Below, piece by piece: positions 1 to 10,590 of a stretch of 64,000 nucleotides of DNA. The stretch is from NCBI GenBank assembly GCA_039619475.1, contig CM077116.1:249497440-249561439 (forward strand), in the 5' to 3' direction. The stretch's first letter is position 1. Each line of letters starts with the position of its first letter. Under the pieces are notes generated by a model, which worked only from the letters and a program-made list of their open reading frames with translations, was not told the DNA's origin and ran no database searches. Source of the stretch: Icerya purchasi (taxonomy: Eukaryota > Arthropoda > Insecta > Hemiptera > Monophlebidae). A program made the position numbers and the translations under genes.

Positions 1-65
1 TCATACATTATATCTCCGAATGTGACGATTAGCTATCCTTTAAGTACATTTTTTAATTCAATATA

Positions 66-1260
66 AGTGAGGAGTACTTTTCAGGTCGACATGTATACTT
101 CGTGATATGACATTCAATTCATTATTAATCTATGTTTCAACAGATTTGTGGTCGGTTGTTGGAGGTTTACAGAACTTTCTGTTGCATTGCTTATAGTATA
201 ATGGTTCTTGTGTGCTAGTAAGATGATGGTGTTTTGTGGGGAATAATAAACATGGGAAAGAGAAGGAGTGCGTCCCATCAAGAAGGGGGAGTGATGCTTT
301 GTAATTAACTTGGGTATTGCGCGCATTGCATGGCAGTTATAATATGCTCGAGCAAAAATTAGTCGCTGTACTCGCATGGTGTTCATGTTATTCATTAGAT
401 GTTCACACTGAGAGATGCAATGGGCTCATCAACAGATGGATCCATGCTATCATTTCGATTTTTATAATTGTAATCTGCACTGAGTATGTATGTATTACAA
501 CGAACCAATCAACTCTGTTACAGATGGTAATGTTTGAGGATAGATAGTGAAACGTTCATTAGAACATGAATGTGTATACAAAGTGTTGTTACATCACATG
601 TATGTCATCAAATTAACTAAAATGTTGCGTCTATAGTAAAAAAAAGAAATGAGGGTTTTTCCCTAAGAGGGCGACTATAATAAAATTGATGCGATTTTAG
701 ATGGAAATGGGGTATTTTACAGTAAAAACACTGTTTTGCACCTAAATGGTGAATATTCTGGAGGTTAAACGGCATTTTTCACACAAAATTTGATGTTTTT
801 TTATAAATGTAGCTATTTTACTCCTACATGGAGTAATTTCTGCATGAGGAGTACTTTTTGGACTGACATGTATACTTCTTGATGTGGTATTCAATTCATT
901 CTGAAGCTATGTTTGAACAGCTTTGTAAATGGTTGGGGGGGGGGGGGGAGTTTACAGAACTTTTCTGCTGCATCAGTTATAGTATAATAGTTTTTATATG
1001 CTAGTGAGATGAAGGTATTTGGTTAGGAATAATAAATATGGGTAAGAGGTGGAGTGCATCCCAATCAAGCATGGGAGAGTATTGTTTGGGAATTAACTCC
1101 ATTATTTGCACACATTGCAATACAATTATAATCAGTTTGGTCAAAATTACTTGTTGTATATCGTTCATGTTATACATTAAACATTCACACTGAGAAACGG
1201 ACTGGTCTCTTCGACATCAAGGTCCATGCGATCATTACACTCTTTTTCAACAATTTGCGA
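66..1260. repeat. Two diverged direct copies of a ~780-bp unit inside each palindrome arm
   Basis: The stretch from about 70 to 460 matches about 845 to 1235 at an offset near 775 bp. Shared landmarks in order are: gaggagtactttt, acatgtatactt, a poly-G or GGTCGGTTG site before agtttacagaac or aggtttacagaac, ttatagtataat, ggaataataaa, tggtgttcatgtta or tatcgttcatgtta, and ttcacactgaga. By eye identity is about 75-80 percent. The mirrored pair lies at about 2527-3720 in the right arm, giving four copies in total. The copies differ from each other while the two arms are near-identical, so the duplication came before the inversion. Confidence 0.8.
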
Positions 1261-1512
1261 CGTTTCATACTATTTTTTAATGTTTTGAACGGCTCTTATG
1301 ATGTATTTCAGCACATTTTCACAGATACAAAGTTCGTAATGCGAAATAATTTGAATTATTTCGACAGTCTTTACACACAAATAAAATACTATACCATTAA
1401 CACACTCAACATGAAACAAATCATTACAAATAGAAATAAACATCGAAATTGCGCAGAAATTTTAAGGAAATTCAAGAAGCATAGTGTATATGAAAATGAA
1501 TATATTCTTTAA
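1255..1512 (+). CDS. Hypothetical 85-aa open frame, mirrored at 2275-2532
   Basis: The predicted protein starts MRRFILFFNVLNGSYDVF and is basic and Asn/Ile-rich at its C-terminus. It is encoded identically in both palindrome arms. Codons are A/T-ending, as expected from base composition, and no domain or signal peptide is apparent. The diverged upstream repeat copy does not keep the frame, which argues against a conserved protein. It is listed only because the duplicated frame is intact; chance is the likelier explanation. Confidence 0.12.
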   Translation: MRRFILFFNVLNGSYDVFQHIFTDTKFVMRNNLNYFDSLYTQIKYYTINTLNMKQIITNRNKHRNCAEILRKFKKHSVYENEYIL

Positions 1513-1594
1513 ATCAACACTCCAAACTTGCAGTTTCAGAATTATATCAGACCCTGACTAAGAACCCCCTTGTTCCTTTTGCTGCATGTATATG

Positions 1595-2191
1595 TATATA
1601 TGTTGATATATATATGTATATATATGTAGATATATATGTATATATTTAGATATATATATGTATATATGTAGATATATGCGTATATATGTAGATATATATG
1701 TATATATGTAGATATATATGTATAATTGTAGATATATATGTATATATTTAGATATATATGTATATATGTAGATATATATGTATATATATATGTAGATAAT
1801 ATATGTATATATGTAGATATATATGTATATATTTAGATATATATATGTATATATGTAGATATATATATGTATATATGTAGATATATATGTATATATGTAG
1901 ATATATATATATGTATATATGTATATATATATATGTATATATGTAGATATATATGTATATATTTAGATATATATATATGTATATATATAGATATATATAT
2001 GTATATATGTAGATATATATGTATATATGTAGATATATATGTATATATGTAGATATATATGTATATATTTAGATATATATGTATATATTTAGATATATAT
2101 GTGTATATATGTAGATATATATATGTATATATTTAGATATATATATGTACATATGTAGTTATATGTATAATTTAATATTATATGATTATAT
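1595..2191. repeat. TA-rich 20-bp satellite forming the palindrome centre
   Basis: About 600 bp are built from the unit gtatatatgtagatatatat, with a common variant in which tttaga replaces gtaga, and TA-expansion differences between copies. It forms the loop between the two arms. A 61-codon frame of Tyr/Ile/Cys runs is only the translation of the repeat. Confidence 0.95.
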
Positions 2192-3785
2192 ACATATATA
2201 TGCAGCAAAAGGAACAAGGGGGTTCTTAGTCAGGGTCTGATATAATTCTGAAACTGCAAGTTTGGAGTGTTGATTTAAAGAATATATTCATTTTCATATA
2301 CACTATGCTTCTTGAATTTCCTTAAAATTTCTGCGCAATTTCGATGTTTATTTCTATTTGTAATGATTTGTTTCATGTTGAGTGTGTTAATGGTATAGTA
2401 TTTTATTTGTGTGTAAAGACTGTCGAAATAATTCAAATTATTTCGCATTACGAACTTTGTATCTGTGAAAATGTGCTGAAATACATCATAAGAGCCGTTC
2501 AAAACATTAAAAAATAGTATGAAACGTCGCAAATTGTTGAAAAAGAGTGTAATGATCGCATGGACCTTGATGTCGAAGAGACCAGTCCGTTTCTCAGTGT
2601 GAATGTTTAATGTATAACATGAACGATATACAACAAGTAATTTTGACCAAACTGATTATAATTGTATTGCAATGTGTGCAAATAATGGAGTTAATTCCCA
2701 AACAATACTTTCCCATGCTTGATTGGGATGCACTCCACCTCTTACCCATATTTATTATTCCTAACCAAATACCTTCATCTCACTAGCATATAAAAACTAT
2801 TATACTATAACTGATGCAGCAGAAAAGTTCTGTAAACTCCCCCCCCCCCCCAACCATTTACAAAGCTGTTCAAACATAGCTTCAGAATGAATTGAATACC
2901 ACATCAAGAAGTATACATGTCAGTCCAAAAAGTACTCCTCATGCAGAAATTACTCCATGTAGGAGTAAAATAGCTACATTTATAAAAAAACATCAAATTT
3001 TGTGTGAAAAATGCCGTTTAACCTCCAGAATATTCACCATTTAGGTGCAAAACAGTGTTTTTACTGTAAAATACCCCATTTCCATCTAAAATCGCATCAA
3101 TTTTATTATAGTCGCCCTCTTAGGGAAAAACCCTCATTTCTTTTTTTTACTATAGACGCAACATTTTAGTTAATTTGATGACATACATGTGATGTAACAA
3201 CACTTTGTATACACATTCATGTTCTAATGAACGTTTCACTATCTATCCTCAAACATTACCATCTGTAACAGAGTTGATTGGTTCGTTGTAATACATACAT
3301 ACTCAGTGCAGATTACAATTATAAAAATCGAAATGATAGCATGGATCCATCTGTTGATGAGCCCATTGCATCTCTCAGTGTGAACATCTAATGAATAACA
3401 TGAACACCATGCGAGTACAGCGACTAATTTTTGCTCGAGCATATTATAACTGCCATGCAATGCGCGCAATACCCAAGTTAATTACAAAGCATCACTCCCC
3501 CTTCTTGATGGGACGCACTCCTTCTCTTTCCCATGTTTATTATTCCCCACAAAACACCATCATCTTACTAGCACACAAGAACCATTATACTATAAGCAAT
3601 GCAACAGAAAGTTCTGTAAACCTCCAACAACCGACCACAAATCTGTTGAAACATAGATTAATAATGAATTGAATGTCATATCACGAAGTATACATGTCGA
3701 CCTGAAAAGTACTCCTCACTTATATTGAATTAAAAAATGTACTTAAAGGATAGCTAATCGTCACATTCGGAGATATAATGTATGA
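2192..3785. repeat. Right arm of giant inverted repeat
   Basis: This is the mirror copy of 1-1594. It begins just inside the TA-rich centre with a motif containing GCAGCAAAAGGAACAAGG and ends at least at 3785, where homology can no longer be tested because its partner leaves the window. From 3786 onward the sequence becomes A-rich with a short tandem repeat. Transcripts across the centre would fold into a hairpin with more than 1.5 kb of paired stem. Confidence 0.95.
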
Positions 3786-3826
3786 GATAAATGAAAAAAA
3801 AATCTTCAAAGATGGGGGAAAAATTG

Positions 3827-4076
3827 AGTAAAATTGTGTAAAAGGTAGTAAAACACTAGAAAAACGATGTGAAATAACATAAATTGATGAAAAAATAGTG
3901 CAAAAAGGACCTAAAACAGAAGAACATGTTAAGAAATAGTCGAAAATAATTAGTAAAATTGTGTGAAAGGCACTAAAATCACCAGAAAAATGATGTGAAA
4001 TAACATAAATTGATGAAAAAATGGCGCAAAAGGTCCTAAAACAGAAGAACATGCTAAGAAATAATGGAAAACTTGT
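3827..4076. repeat. 125-bp tandem repeat, two clear copies
   Basis: The copies begin agtaaaattgtg at 3827 and 3952. Both contain gtgaaataacataaattgat followed by gaaaaaatrg, and then ctaaaacagaagaacatg. Weaker related text recurs at about 4080-4135 and 4660-4800. A 110-codon minus-strand frame across it shows the same internal repetition and is not a gene. Confidence 0.85.
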
Positions 4077-4189
4077 TACAATTAGTTAGAAACGAGGAAA
4101 AATGATGTAATAGTGTTATAGCATAAGAAAATTGTAAAAGAAGAAAATGTTTATTACATGTCTGTGCAACGGCGAGTGAAACCAGGGCG

Positions 4190-4587
4190 ATGAACGATGA
4201 AGTGCTGATTGATAAACGTTTATAGGAGTTCCTTGTTCCCGCCAGCTTAAAAGGAATGGTTACAGAGATGTTTAAAGATTTCCTTAGTGTACAGGGTAGG
4301 TCTGTAAATGTGTTGGGAAAACGTTAAGTAAATGTCTCGGGTCTTACAGAATCTCTTATTAAACGACTGTATGATAGTCTGTTGAGAATATTAAGTGGAA
4401 CCTCCAGCAGCGGGTGGGCGAATATAAAAAAATCATGTTGATGCATTAGATCAAGCGTTCAAAGATGTGACTTTTAAATCCTAATAATCAAATGGAGATC
4501 ACGATTGCAGTCCTACAACGTTCAATGGCTGCGGCGATTGCTAAGCTGTATGTGTGCATTGCTGAAGTGGAAGGATTGAAAGCATAA
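4190..4587 (+). pseudogene. Decayed open frame, identity unknown
   Basis: From the ATG at 4190 one frame reads for 83 codons with only two internal stops (a TAG at codon 12 and a TAA near codon 44). It gives helix-like text such as LKGMVTEMFKDFLSVQGR and LTESLIKRLYDSLLRILSG, ending in TGA at 4439-4441. The +1 frame from 4440 continues with DALDQAFKDVTFKS. The +2 frame from 4492 gives MEITIAVLQRSMAAAIAKLY and a stop at 4585-4587. The amphipathic text and higher GC than the flanks suggest a former coding region of about 130 codons broken by two stops and two frameshifts. I do not recognise the family; it could be host, transposon or viral. Confidence 0.35.
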
Positions 4588-5250
4588 ATAATGATGGTTA
4601 TCACTAGCAACGATCGAAGTGTTAAAGAGTTGTAAGAAAAAACCTAACAAAGATGATGAAAGAATGATGAAAATTGTGAGAAAGGTGGTAAAAACACTGG
4701 AAAAAAAATGGCATTAAATAGCAAAAATTGACTAAAACGGTGTAAAAGTATTAAAATGTAGGAAAAACGAAGAGAAATGTTGGAAAATTGGTTATAATTA
4801 GTCAAAAGTGATGAAAACGTTTACCACATGTCAATGTCACTGCTTTTACATCTAAAATATTGCAAAGGTATAACTCAATGTCTAAGTTGTGAGGGTAATG
4901 TGATTATTCTTTGTTAACCTCTTTATCATGCACATATCAAACATAACAAAATATATATTTTTACCTCTCTCATTCTATAACTGTATCTGTACCTGTGTTC
5001 ACGCATGAACGGATGTTTTCTACTAACACAGTCATATATTTTACATGCATCCATACTCACCCACAAACACACATCATCTCGCATATAATGACAATACAAT
5101 TTCACCATGCATCTCTCACTTCATAATCATTAATTCTAATCATAGTCATCATCCTACATTTCAAAAATAATAGTATGAGGGAAATTTAAAGAAAAAATGT
5201 AAAATAAATCATCTTGGAACAGTGCAAAGGGTGAGATAATAACTTTGCTA
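4588..5250. other. AT-rich stretch without a gene
   Basis: This holds a faint relative of the 125-bp repeat (4660-4800) and pyrimidine-rich text at 4910-5150. The 60-codon minus-strand frame at 4926-5108 looks random. No RNA gene or promoter was recognised. Confidence 0.5.
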
Positions 5251-7112
5251 GCATGAATGTATATTTAGACTAATTTCATAACGTTGAATTGAATGATAAT
5301 GGTATATAGCATGAACGGAATGGAATGAAGGATTCATTATGAATAAAAATGTGTTGTTGTTTTGTATGACTTTGTAATAATGACAATACAGAAAAAACAT
5401 TATGGATGATTGGAAAAAAACTGTATGAGAGAATAATTGATTTTAGGTAATAAAATAGTATACTTCGATTAATTTTAAAACATGTTGTAGGATTTTTTCA
5501 GAAATGTACAAAAGGAATGTAAAGATTGATATATTAATTTTAATAGCATGAACAGATATTTAGATTAATTTCGTGTTATATTATTAAATTTTGAAGTTTG
5601 TTAGCATGAGGGAAAAGGAGTGGTTGCTACAGTATGAGTAAAACGAATCAAGTGTTTTCATAGATTAGTGATTATATAGAAGAAAAAATTATGTATGATC
5701 GGCTTTGTTATTGAAAAAATAGTATGCTTGGACTAAATTAAAAAAATGCATGATAGGTTATTGGAAGCATATGGTGTGTATTCATAGATGTCGTGATTTT
5801 ATTGCTTTTGTCACGTATGGAAAATAAAAAATTAAAAACACTACTACAATTTCATGATGGTAAAAAAAAATGAAAAAAATGAATTCATGATGTAATTATG
5901 AGGAGTGACTTCGTCATGTATGTTTACAATAATATGTTTTCTATAGGTTAACTATTTGTGAATTCAGAAAAAAATTTGAATGATAAAAATGATATGTACG
6001 ATAGATTAAAAAAATAATATGTTTGTTTTGAAAAATGAGTTAATGCCTTGTACAGAGATGATTAATTTTTTGGAAATGATAAAATATACTTAATTTGATT
6101 CTTAAATAATTATGCATGATTTGAAATTAGGAAATAAAACACCTTGGAAGAATGGAACGAAGAGAATTTTTCTACAATTTCAGGAAAAACTATGTTATGA
6201 TAAGTAACAATGAAAGAGATGTATTCGTGGTAATGAAGCGAGTAGTGTCTGTGGGCTATAAATGTGTGCACGACATATTACGAAAGATTTGAACAAAAGT
6301 TTGCGTAACAAATGAATAAAAATATACTTGGGTTAATTTAATAACACAGAGAAAAAAATATTATAGTGTCGGTGAGGTTAGTAATGTATGTTCAGAGGTC
6401 TTGACAGTGGGGCGCGAGTGGTAATAGTGGCCAGAATGAATGAAAAAAGAAAATAATAATCTTTTAGTCAGCCTTTTTATGTTTGATGTGATAATTGTTC
6501 ACAGATAGATGCATGTATCTTCGACGTTTTTTATAATCAAGCTGTTGCTCTCGCACACATACATGCATACAGTCTCTCACTCGCACATTGCAACTCTGAT
6601 CTGCTCATGCTAGCACGTTTTTTCTATAAACATGCTGTGTCTCGTAAGCTAGTAGGTTTTCTACCTGTTGCTCTATTGATCAACACACCTCATAGACGAT
6701 CCCGTATATACCTCAAAAAATATATGTAAAATAAAAAAAGTGTGATTATGAAAGATTTTAAACAATTAGAGAGAACTCTCTGGGTCTTAGGTTGTGTCTT
6801 ACAAATTAATGAAAACTCACACAGCTGCGGAAAATACTTGATGTACGTGATGTACATGAAAAAGTTGAACAGTTAGATTCGTTAAAGAAAGAATAAAAAA
6901 TATAATGTTTTAGTCTAAAAAGATATGAACAAATTATGCGGGATTATATTCGAAAATTAGACAATAATTACACGTACACTTTATACAACTGGTTCAGATT
7001 TTTGTAATATTCATCATTACCAGTACTTTAAGTTAAGAGGAGGAAAAAGAAATAGAGAAATAGTTAAATAGTTAAATAAACTGAATTGAAAAGGAGCGAA
7101 AAAAGATTAAAA
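5250..7112. repeat. Degenerate ~200-bp satellite, left block
   Basis: A motif close to aTACTTrGrCTAATTTyATAA recurs near 5265, 5464, 5560, 5728, 5944, 6089, 6328 and 6909. Spacings include 199 bp (5265 to 5464), 96 bp, and 600 bp (5728 to 6328, with weaker intermediates). The same motif heads the well-preserved 190-200-bp monomers at 9119-9745, so this block is best read as an old, decayed part of the same satellite. No gene was seen. Confidence 0.55.
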
Positions 7113-7352
7113 TTAATTAGGAAAAAATATATACAATAGAATGAAAGATATGGAGGGAATTGAAGGCAAAGAAAAAATATATGTAAATATATAGAAATAA
7201 AATTTAAATATGTATAAAAATATATTTACAAAATGATTAACAAAACACAAAAAACGAACGGACTGTCGATTAGGGAAAAAAATATATACATTAATATACA
7301 AAAATATATACAAATATACACAAAATTGATAAACGATCGAAATAATGAATAG
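7113..7352. other. A/T-rich 3' flank of the 331-aa gene
   Basis: Repeated atatatacaaa-like text follows the stop codon on the minus strand. No clear AATAAA polyadenylation signal stands out close to the stop. The 66-codon frame here consists of Phe/Ile/Tyr runs from TA-rich repeats and is not supported. Confidence 0.4.
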
Positions 7353-8348
7353 TTAATCCGTGCGAATTTTACATTGACAATCGATACAATCTTTTACTTT
7401 CATACAATTTCGAGTACTCCGTCGCAATATATCATCATCGATATAATATTCTTCATCATGCTCATGCTCGTAACATGGTAGAAGTGATTTTATCGTATCA
7501 TCCTGTTTTAATCTATCTGGTAGAAATGCATAAATGTCACCAACACAACTTGGAAATAATGTAATTATCATTTCTTTGGTGGCTGTAATGAACAACTGAC
7601 TTAAATCATTTATATTGAGATTATTCATAAGCTTCAGCGGATGGATAACATGATCGTACCAGGCCTTCATCACCATAACGTTTTTCGCTGCACAATGAAA
7701 ACTATCAATCTCATTATGATGTTTACAGGTTATCAAATTGCTTATACCAAAATACTCTTCATGTAGATTCTCAATACTATGTAGTCGAAAGACTTGATCC
7801 ATATTAACGATTTCATAGTCTAAATCACTCAACAATTCAGACTTTTCGTTAAGTTCCATTAGTGTAAGTTTAGCATATACTGTTAAAATATATATGCGAG
7901 CTCTCGGTTTTTGAGATAATATCGTGAATATATCGCGTGCCATAAATATTTCTTCCCGACAGGGAAATAATGAAGGATTTTTCAAGTAATGACTCATCGA
8001 AGAACATTGTAAATGTGGCATTTTTGATGCATGCCATGCTCTGCTTGGCTTATACAGCGTATGCAAACACTTTCCACCGGACATATTAATCATTGCTAGT
8101 TCAGTTACTCGAAAACCATAATCACAATCTACATGGATGCTGATATCTAGAAAATATTCCGCTATATCTGCTTGTTCTGTTAATAATACAGGACCAATGA
8201 TATTATGTACAAAAGATGTTGATTCTTCTGCTGTATAACAATCATCTGACTGCGGTGATGGAGGTGATGAAGTTGTATGCGTGACACTATCACTCGAAAA
8301 TGAATTCTGAATAAATTCGTCGACTTTCGAAACAATGTTGTTATTCAT
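7353..8348 (-). CDS. 331-aa uncharacterised protein, possible degenerate DEDDh exonuclease-like fold
   Basis: This is an uninterrupted single-exon frame with balanced composition, unlike its AT-rich surroundings. Residues 1-45 are Ser/Thr/Pro-rich and probably disordered. From about 65, alternating strands contain VDCDYGFRVTELAMI (D74, D76), GGKCLHTLYKPSRAW, IYILTVYAKLTLMEL (152-166) and CKHHNEIDSFHCAAKNVMVM (208-227). This order resembles RNase H-like DEDDh exonucleases: DxE, an internal acidic helix, then HxAxxD, here HCAAKN. Related uncharacterised proteins occur in insects, often linked to mobile or viral DNA; that is recollection, not a search. The changed acidic residues make activity uncertain. 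The C-terminus is acidic and then Cys/Arg-rich (CIDCQC). A locus at 63383-63703 shares the N-terminal EFIQN block. The start at 8348 is the first ATG, followed by two more Asn codons. Reality as a gene is likely; function is inferred. Confidence 0.7.
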   Translation of the reverse strand: MNNNIVSKVDEFIQNSFSSDSVTHTTSSPPSPQSDDCYTAEESTSFVHNIIGPVLLTEQADIAEYFLDISIHVDCDYGFRVTELAMINMSGGKCLHTLYKPSRAWHASKMPHLQCSSMSHYLKNPSLFPCREEIFMARDIFTILSQKPRARIYILTVYAKLTLMELNEKSELLSDLDYEIVNMDQVFRLHSIENLHEEYFGISNLITCKHHNEIDSFHCAAKNVMVMKAWYDHVIHPLKLMNNLNINDLSQLFITATKEMIITLFPSCVGDIYAFLPDRLKQDDTIKSLLPCYEHEHDEEYYIDDDILRRSTRNCMKVKDCIDCQCKIRTD

Positions 8349-9118
8349 GTTTGAATAATATTTTTAACTTTTTACTAAAAAATGTAGAAAATTATTACTT
8401 TTAACGTTAGAGCAAACTTTTATTAATGCGTGAAGAACACTGCTTCAACAAATTCTACACGTTCGACATAGCACTAATACTGACTGCCTGAACAGATCCT
8501 TTCGAGATTCTAGCTCGATGCAAGTCTTTGAAGATGTTGAGTCGTATCAGATAAACCACATTCCTTTGGTGAAAGCTGGATACATACGCAGATGAACGAA
8601 GTTGAGAGGTGTTCTTTCGGTTATGGGTGTTTGTGTGTAGGTGTGAACATATGAACCGTTTTTCTACAAAAGATATGACATGGAAGATTCGGGCAGACTC
8701 GATGACCTTGACACATGATCGAAATCAACGACATGACAACATGCATGCAAGGATATAAGCAGAGTACCTTTGCACTATGAGGGTACGCGGACATATTGAG
8801 GAAAAAAATATAATATGAAAGATATTGAAAAAAAAAATATTTAGAGTTTGAAAAAAATAGAATAATCTTAAACTAATAGACTCGAAAAGAATTATTACGA
8901 ATGATGTTAAAATCTATATGGTGCGTGGGAATGTTTGGTGTGGTTTCACTGTAGTTTCAGGGGGATGTACTCATGAAAAATAATAGAAAATAATTGAAAT
9001 TTGTGTAGGGTGGATAAGGGAGAGGGAAATTATGAAACAGCGTTAAATAAAAATATACTCGAATTAATGTTTGAATACTTACGTTTGGAAAAAGTCTTTA
9101 GAGGGGAAAAAATATATT
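8349..9118. other. Upstream flank of the 331-aa gene and satellite fragments
   Basis: 8349-8760 is less AT-biased and could hold 5' sequence of the minus-strand gene, but no TATA box or initiator can be assigned. From about 8840 satellite motifs return (near 8868 and 9058, 190 bp apart). A GTGCGTGGGAATG block at about 8920 recurs in the later monomers. Confidence 0.4.
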
Positions 9119-9745
9119 TTAGACTAATTCCATAATACATAGACATGAAAAATTATTATGAACAATATGAGAAATACCGGCAGAAGATATGTGCGCAATC
9201 ATACTAGTGAAGATGACAATGGATTTATTTTTAGAACCTGAGAAAAAATAAAATAAGAAAATTATCAACGGTCGGAGGAAATGATTGGAAGCGAAAAAAA
9301 ATATAATTAGGCTAATTCTATAATATTAGACTTGAAAAAAAATTAATAAGAACGATAGGTAGCAGATGAGTGCGAGGGAACATTCTGTGCGCGGGAGAGA
9401 GTGGCTAATACATTGACAGATTTATTTTTAGAATCGGAGAAACAAAAAAAATATAAAAATTATGAACGTTCGGAAGAAGTAAACAGCAGTGTAAAAGAAA
9501 ATTATACTTAGGCTAATTCTATAATATTAGACTTGAAAAAAATTAATAAGAACGATAGGTAGCAGATGAGTGCGAGGGAACATTCTGTGCGCGGGAGAGA
9601 GTGGCTAATACATTGACAGATTTATTTTTAGAATCGGAGAAACAAAAAAAATATAAAAATTATGAACTTCGGAAGAAGTAAACAGAAATGAAAAAGAAAA
9701 TTATACTTAGGCTAATTCTATAATAATTTGACTCGAAAATAAAAT
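9119..9745. repeat. Tandem satellite, three ~190-200-bp monomers plus a partial
   Basis: Monomers begin with ttagRctaattcYataat at 9119, 9307, 9508 and 9707 (partial), giving periods of 188, 201 and 199 bp. The second and third are nearly identical and share gaacattctgtgcgcgggag and gacagatttatttttagaat. The first is more diverged. The graded divergence suggests local unequal exchange within an older array that spans much of 5.2-11.1 kb. Confidence 0.9.
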
Positions 9746-10590
9746 ATATATGAAGTGGTTGTGTGTATGTGTGTGTGTGTGGGAGTGATATCGCGGCGTT
9801 TATTTCGACGGCGACCGGAGCGTGTGTGGAATAGTACAGTGTAGCTTTGTAGAGGTTAACATAATGCTTGATATGTGTGCATGAATGGATGGTGTGCTTT
9901 TGCAATGAACGGAGAATACGGAAAAATAATAAAAAAAAGAATCAACGGATTACAAATAAGATCGGAAGCGGAAAAAGACGAAAAAATATTTATCAAGTGG
10001 TGGTGTGTACGTGCGTGTGTATGAACTTGTAGCGATCGCGAACAGGTTTCTAACGGTGGCAAGTGAGAGTGTGCATAGATGATCGGCTGGTTAATTTCAA
10101 AACGAACGACTGGAATTCACCTCACCTGGTGACAGTTTCAACTAGTTGCTGGAACATTTAAATATTTCTAGTACAGCCGCGGTCGCGCTTACATAATACA
10201 TCTCGTAGCAGCACACTCGCCCGCTTTCATTCGACTGATGGAACGTTCAAATATTTTCTTTAAAAATAAAATTTAAAAAAAAAAATGCCGGAACGGAGCA
10301 CGACTCGGAAAATTCCTTTAAATTTTGGGTTCTAAGTGTTGAGATTCAAACGTTTTTATCACTCCGGCAAAATTTTACCCCTCCCAACCTCGAAAAATGA
10401 AAATTAAAAAGTATGCTACATATATTACATGCAAAGGCATGTGTAATACATACACATGATAGTAGAGGGCGCGATGTGTGGGAATGGGTGTGCACTTTCA
10501 CTGTGGTTAATGTTATGATGGATATATGCGCGGGGACGGCGTGTGTGTTTCCACATTTACCTGTACAAACGGGGAAATGTGATAATGAAA
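9746..10590. other. Satellite-related region with GT run, no gene
   Basis: A (TG)n run lies at about 9758-9781. A gtggttgtgtgtatgtg block near 9755 is echoed by gtggtggtgtgtacgtgcg near 9997. 10080-10400 is unique-looking and slightly more GC-rich. The 126-codon frame at 10413-10793 repeats itself internally (VVNVMMDICAG, then VTNALLDICAG) about 215 bp apart, so it follows a repeated DNA unit, not a protein. Confidence 0.5.

Larger units (their letters stand above)
1..1594. repeat. Left arm of giant inverted repeat (truncated by window edge)
   Basis: This arm is the reverse complement of 2192-3785. Paired positions sum to 3786 in the outer part and 3787 in the inner part. The one-base shift comes from a G-run of 14 here (935-948) against a C-run of 13 in the other arm. 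All open frames in the two arms translate identically, so divergence is close to zero. Base 1 already pairs with base 3785, so the true arm end lies outside the window. Such identity means very recent origin, ongoing gene conversion, or a palindromic assembly artefact; the sequence alone cannot decide. No transposase or terminal motif was recognised. Confidence 0.95.

Noticed and set aside
1867..2052. 61-codon frame of Tyr/Ile/Cys repeats
   Set aside because: It is only the translation of the 20-bp TA-rich satellite.
1..3785. Palindrome as a viral genome terminus or polydnavirus-type segment
   Set aside because: No viral gene, circle-junction motif or terminal hairpin signature could be recognised.
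3720..4052. 110-codon minus-strand frame
   Set aside because: Its internal repetition follows the 125-bp tandem DNA repeat; Phe/Ser/Ile-rich noise.
9119..9745. Regular repeats that could suggest a CRISPR array
   Set aside because: Monomers of 190-200 bp without a short repeat and unique spacer pattern, in a eukaryotic context; a satellite.
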